Part shown: piece after piece, positions 6,869-8,933 of the stretch | Layout of the letters: each line of letters opens with the position of its first letter | Position numbering within the stretch: the stretch's first letter is position 1 | Assembly: GCA_012961755.1 (NCBI GenBank) | Contig: DTYS01000162.1 | Coordinates: forward strand, 1 to 8,933 | Direction of reading: 5' to 3' | DNA: 8,933 nucleotides | Source of the DNA: Candidatus Latescibacterota bacterium | GTDB taxonomy: Bacteria; Latescibacterota; 4484-107; B68-G9 | Translations under genes and position numbers: made by a program | Notes under the pieces: model-generated | Seen by the model: the letters and a program-made list of their open reading frames with translations, nothing else | The model's database searches: none | Told to the model about the DNA's origin: nothing

Positions 6869-7261
6869 TTAAACCTTACGACGCTTGGGAGGACGACACC
6901 CATCGTGAGGTATGGGCGTCACATCCTTTATCGCCGTTATCCCCAGACCTGCGGCCTGAAGCGCCCTGACCGCCGTCTCCCTCCCGGCGCCCGGTCCCTT
7001 TATCCTCACTTCGACCTTCTTCATCCCCATCGCCATAGCTTCCTTGGCAGCGTCCTCGGCGGCCAACTGAGCCGCGAACGGGGTACCCTTCCTCGCCCCC
7101 TTGTACCCTATCTTGCCGCCCGAGGACCAGGCTACCACGTTCCCCTGAAGGTCGGTTATGGTCACTATCGTGTTGTTGAAGGTCGCCTTCACGTGAGCTA
7201 CCCCAACGGGGTCCACTGTCTTACGTTCCCTACGGCGACCCCTCCTCCTCTGCTGTACCAA
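6869..7261 (-). CDS. rpsK: Small ribosomal subunit protein uS11 (TTG start)
   Basis: This is a 130-residue S11. It has a basic N-terminal extension (MVQQRRRGRRRERK), then the conserved GVAHVKATFNNTIVTITD (20-37), WSSGGKIGYKGARKGTPFAA (45-64), and the C-terminal GAGRETAVRAL plus DVTPIPHDGCRPPKRRKV (113-130). S11 sits on the platform of the 30S subunit next to the mRNA exit path. The initiator is TTG: no ATG or GTG exists at a position compatible with the conserved N-terminus. A near-perfect Shine-Dalgarno AAGGAGGT precedes the TTG by 6 bases. The gap to rpsM is 12 bases. Confidence 0.97.
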   Translation of the reverse strand: MVQQRRRGRRRERKTVDPVGVAHVKATFNNTIVTITDLQGNVVAWSSGGKIGYKGARKGTPFAAQLAAEDAAKEAMAMGMKKVEVRIKGPGAGRETAVRALQAAGLGITAIKDVTPIPHDGCRPPKRRKV

Positions 7262-7267
7262 GGTGCC

Positions 7268-7275
7268 ACCTCCTT
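7268..7275 (-). promoter_or_regulatory. Strong ribosome-binding site for the TTG start of rpsK
   Basis: AAGGAGGT on the minus strand at 7275-7268 matches the anti-Shine-Dalgarno fully and lies 6 bases from the TTG at 7261. It shares its first two bases with the stop codon of rpsM. The strong site supports TTG as the genuine initiator. Confidence 0.75.
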
Positions 7276-7642
7276 ATTTCTTCTTCCCCCTACCTATCGG
7301 CCTGCGGGGGCCCTTCCTCGTCCTGGCGTTGGTCCTCGTACGCTGGCCCCGGACCGGCAGCCCGAGCCTGTGCCTTATGCCCCTGTAACACCCTATGTCC
7401 ATGAGCCTTTTTATGTTCATTGCAACCTCGCTCCTCAGGGCCCCCTCTACCTTGTACTTCTCTATCTCCTGCCTGAGGCGTACTATCTCCTCCGGCGTCA
7501 GGTCCTTGACCCTCGTGTCCGGGTCCACTCCTGTGGCCTCCAATATCCTCTGGGCGAGCGAACGGCCTATGCCGTAGATGTACGTTAAAGCTATCTCCAC
7601 CCGCTTGTCCCTGGGAAGGTCCACTCCGGCTATCCTCGCCAA
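7274..7642 (-). CDS. rpsM: Small ribosomal subunit protein uS13 (TTG start)
   Basis: The 122-residue S13 begins MARIAGVDLPRDKRVEIALT, the invariant family opening, followed by YIYGIGRSLAQRIL (21-34), a helix-two-turn-helix region. It ends with the basic tail RGIRHRLGLPVRGQRTRTNA plus RTRKGPRRPIGRGKKK. S13 lies at the head of the 30S subunit and contacts the P-site tRNA and the 50S subunit through inter-subunit bridges. The start codon is TTG at 7642, fixed by the conserved MARIAGV; no ATG is near. An imperfect ribosome-binding site AGGGGGTG lies 5 bases upstream. It begins 13 bases after rpmJ. Confidence 0.98.
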   Translation of the reverse strand: MARIAGVDLPRDKRVEIALTYIYGIGRSLAQRILEATGVDPDTRVKDLTPEEIVRLRQEIEKYKVEGALRSEVAMNIKRLMDIGCYRGIRHRLGLPVRGQRTRTNARTRKGPRRPIGRGKKK

Positions 7643-7647
7643 GGTCT

Positions 7648-7655
7648 CACCCCCT
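7648..7655 (-). promoter_or_regulatory. Ribosome-binding site for the TTG start of rpsM
   Basis: AGGGGGTG on the minus strand at 7655-7648 differs by one base from AGGAGGTG and lies 5 bases before the TTG at 7642. It fills most of the 13-base gap after rpmJ. Confidence 0.55.
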
Positions 7656-7772
7656 TTAGGAACCTTGCCTCTGCTTATGCTTAGGGTTCTTGCATATCAC
7701 CCACACTATCCCTCTCCTGCGCACTATCCTACAGTGCACACATATCCTCTTGACAGAGGGACGGACCTTCAT
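7656..7772 (-). CDS. rpmJ: Large ribosomal subunit protein bL36, zinc-binding form
   Basis: The product is a 38-residue protein, the normal length for L36. It reads MKVRPSVKRICVHCRIVRRR, then GIVWVICKNPKHKQRQGS. Cys11, Cys14, Cys27 and His32 form the CxxC...C....H zinc ribbon of the 'C+' class, with all four ligands present. L36 is the smallest large-subunit protein and binds 23S rRNA. ATG at 7772 is preceded by a strong GAGGAGGGG 4 bases upstream. It lies between infA and rpsM, its usual place in this operon. Confidence 0.97.
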   Translation of the reverse strand: MKVRPSVKRICVHCRIVRRRGIVWVICKNPKHKQRQGS

Positions 7773-7785
7773 AAGTCCCCTCCTC

Positions 7786-8004
7786 TCACTTGTACCTGAA
7801 CACTATCCTCCCTCTCGTGAGGTCGTAGGGTGAAAGCTCCACCAGGACCCTGTCCCCCGGGAGGATGCGGATGAAATGCATCCTCATCTTCCCGGACACG
7901 TGCGCCAGGACCCTGTGTCCGGTGTCCAGCTCCACCCTGAAGTTGGCGTTCGGCAGAGCCTCCACCACCGTGCCTTCCACCTGTATCGGCTTCTCCTTAG
8001 GCAT
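7786..8004 (-). CDS. infA: Translation initiation factor IF-1
   Basis: The 72-residue protein is the exact usual size of bacterial IF-1, a single OB fold that binds the ribosomal A site during initiation. Conserved segments are VEGTVVEALPNANFRVELD (9-27), GHRVLAHVSGKMRMHFIRIL (29-48) and GDRVLVELSPYDLTRGRIVF (50-69). The start at 8004 (MPKEKPIQ) fits the family. GGAGG lies 3 bases upstream, inside the end of map. A longer in-frame reading from 8034 would add ten residues encoded by map sequence and is not credible. It overlaps the end of map by 8 bases and is followed by rpmJ after 13 bases. Confidence 0.97.
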   Translation of the reverse strand: MPKEKPIQVEGTVVEALPNANFRVELDTGHRVLAHVSGKMRMHFIRILPGDRVLVELSPYDLTRGRIVFRYK

Positions 8005-8755
8005 GTCCCTCCGGGAGGCTAAGCACCTCGGCACGGCCCCTGCGGACCACGACGGTGTGTTCGAAGTGGGCGGAGGGGAGGCCGTCCTTGGTGCGCACCG
8101 TCCATCCGTCCGGGTCGGTCAGGACATCGGGGGCCCCCATAGCCACCATGGGCTCTATCGCCAGCACCATCCCCTCCCGGAGCCTCGGGCCCGTACGGGG
8201 CCTTCCGAAGTTCGGCACCTGAGGGTCCTCGTGCAGCTCCCTTCCCACCCCATGTCCCGTAAGTTCCCTCACGACGGAATATCCGCACGACTCAACGTGC
8301 CTCTGTATCGCCGAAGATATGTCTCCCAACCTGTTCCCCTCCACAGCCTGCTCTATGCCCTTCCAAAGTGCCCTCTCCGTCTCCAAGACGAGCGTAACCT
8401 TCTCGGGAGGAACGTCGCCAATCAGGAAGGTCTTGGCAACATCTCCTACGTACCCATCGTACGTGACCCCTAGGTCCACGCTCACCAACTGTCCCTCCTC
8501 CAACCTCCTGTCCCCTGGAACTCCGTGCACCACCTCATCGTCTATGGAGACACAGATGTTCGCTGGATATCCCCTGTAACCTAAAAACGTCGGCCTTCCA
8601 CCACGCTCCCTTATGAGCCTGGCCGCCTCCTGATCTATCTCCTTCGTCGTGGTCCCCGGCACCATTAAAGGTTCAAGAGAGTTCAGAACCTCCCATGCCA
8701 ATAGGGCGCTCTGCCTTATCTTCTCTACCTCCCAGTCCTCGCGGATGAATATCAT
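7997..8755 (-). CDS. map: Methionine aminopeptidase, type I
   Basis: The 252-residue enzyme removes the initiator Met from nascent proteins. All five metal ligands of the pita-bread fold are present: D94 (VSVDLG), D105 (GDVAKTF), H168 (ELTGHGVGRELHEDP), E201 (MVLAIEPM) and E232 (SAHFEHT). The substrate-contacting H77 (DEVVHGVPG) and H175 are also present. There is no type II insertion and no N-terminal zinc extension. ATG at 8755 overlaps the stop of adk as ATGA, and only GGAAGG directly abuts it, so translation is probably coupled to adk. The adk-map-infA order is common in bacteria. Confidence 0.97.
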   Translation of the reverse strand: MIFIREDWEVEKIRQSALLAWEVLNSLEPLMVPGTTTKEIDQEAARLIRERGGRPTFLGYRGYPANICVSIDDEVVHGVPGDRRLEEGQLVSVDLGVTYDGYVGDVAKTFLIGDVPPEKVTLVLETERALWKGIEQAVEGNRLGDISSAIQRHVESCGYSVVRELTGHGVGRELHEDPQVPNFGRPRTGPRLREGMVLAIEPMVAMGAPDVLTDPDGWTVRTKDGLPSAHFEHTVVVRRGRAEVLSLPEGHA

Positions 8756-8933
8756 CCTTCCAAAGCCTTCCTTATCCTCCCGAATACTTCGTCCGCATCC
8801 CCGACCCCGTCCACCTCGGCCCAGATCCCCCTTTTAAGGTAGAAGGCCCTGAGCGGTTCGGTCTTCTCCCTGTAGACCCTCAACCTCTTCTTTATCGTCC
8901 CCGGCCTATCGTCCGACCTCTGCACCAACCTTC
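8752..8933 (-). CDS. adk: Adenylate kinase, C-terminal 59 residues (5' part outside window)
   Basis: The fragment begins RLVQRSDDRPGTIKKRLRVY, then REKTEPLRAFYLKRGIW, and ends GRIRKALEG before TGA (8754-8752). The R-S-D-D block with the following RLxxYxxxTxPL pattern is the conserved end of the LID domain and the C-terminal helix region of adenylate kinase, which interconverts ATP + AMP and 2 ADP. The family usually has RPET where this protein has RPGT, a mild oddity at a non-catalytic place. All ten Arg codons in the fragment are AGG, a bias common in thermophiles. The stop overlaps the start of map by three bases (ATGA). Confidence 0.92.
   Translation of the reverse strand, partial: RLVQRSDDRPGTIKKRLRVYREKTEPLRAFYLKRGIWAEVDGVGDADEVFGRIRKALEG

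Noticed and set aside
6728..7588. 286-codon plus-strand open frame opposite rpsD, rpsK and rpsM
   Set aside because: It is antisense to three certain ribosomal protein genes, Pro-rich and featureless; a compositional shadow.
7786..8034. Longer IF-1 starting at 8034
   Set aside because: It adds ten residues from map sequence; IF-1 of 72 residues from 8004 matches the family exactly.

Overview
All supported genes in this window lie on the minus strand, so it reads from high to low coordinates. The right half (8933 to 4822) is the classic end of the bacterial ribosomal-protein/alpha operon: adk (3' part only), map, infA, rpmJ, rpsM, rpsK, rpsD, rpoA and rplQ. These genes are packed with gaps of 12-24 bases or short overlaps. 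The order is that of an ordinary bacterium. A strong intrinsic terminator at 4775-4804 closes the operon.

The left half starts with its own near-consensus sigma70-type promoter (4733-4761), only 13 bases beyond the T-tract of that terminator. It drives a multi-pass membrane protein of unknown function (3565-4692), followed by a second terminator-like hairpin (3523-3556). Immediately after the hairpin comes a set of overlapping genes. The first is a large secreted M6-family (immune-inhibitor-A-like) metalloprotease with a right-handed beta-helix and a C-terminal FlgD-like Ig domain. The second is a small lipoprotein of the LptE family (LPS assembly at the outer membrane). The third is the first 75 codons of a Rossmann-fold/DUF2520 protein, which runs off the left edge. 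They overlap by 4 bases and by 1 base, so they are probably co-translated.

The organism is probably a thermophilic diderm (LPS-bearing) bacterium. Arg is strongly biased to AGG (all ten Arg codons of the adk fragment), Ile is often ATA, and the coding strand is purine-rich. S4 and L36 both carry intact four-ligand zinc sites, and the S4 N-terminus resembles Thermus-type S4. An LptE-family lipoprotein implies an outer membrane. Long secreted proteins ending in a FlgD-like domain are frequent in uncultured lineages such as WOR-3/Hydrothermae and relatives. The phylum assignment is inference only and not secure.

Most of the window is conserved housekeeping sequence. The parts worth a second look are the 53-base rpoA/rplQ overlap that encodes an acidic tail and a basic head from the same bases, consecutive TTG starts on rpsM and rpsK, the orphan membrane protein with a strong promoter, the hairpin abutting the protease ribosome-binding site, and the protease-LptE gene coupling. 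There is no gene-free stretch over 300 bases. I saw no tRNA, rRNA, CRISPR array, insertion sequence or prophage sequence.
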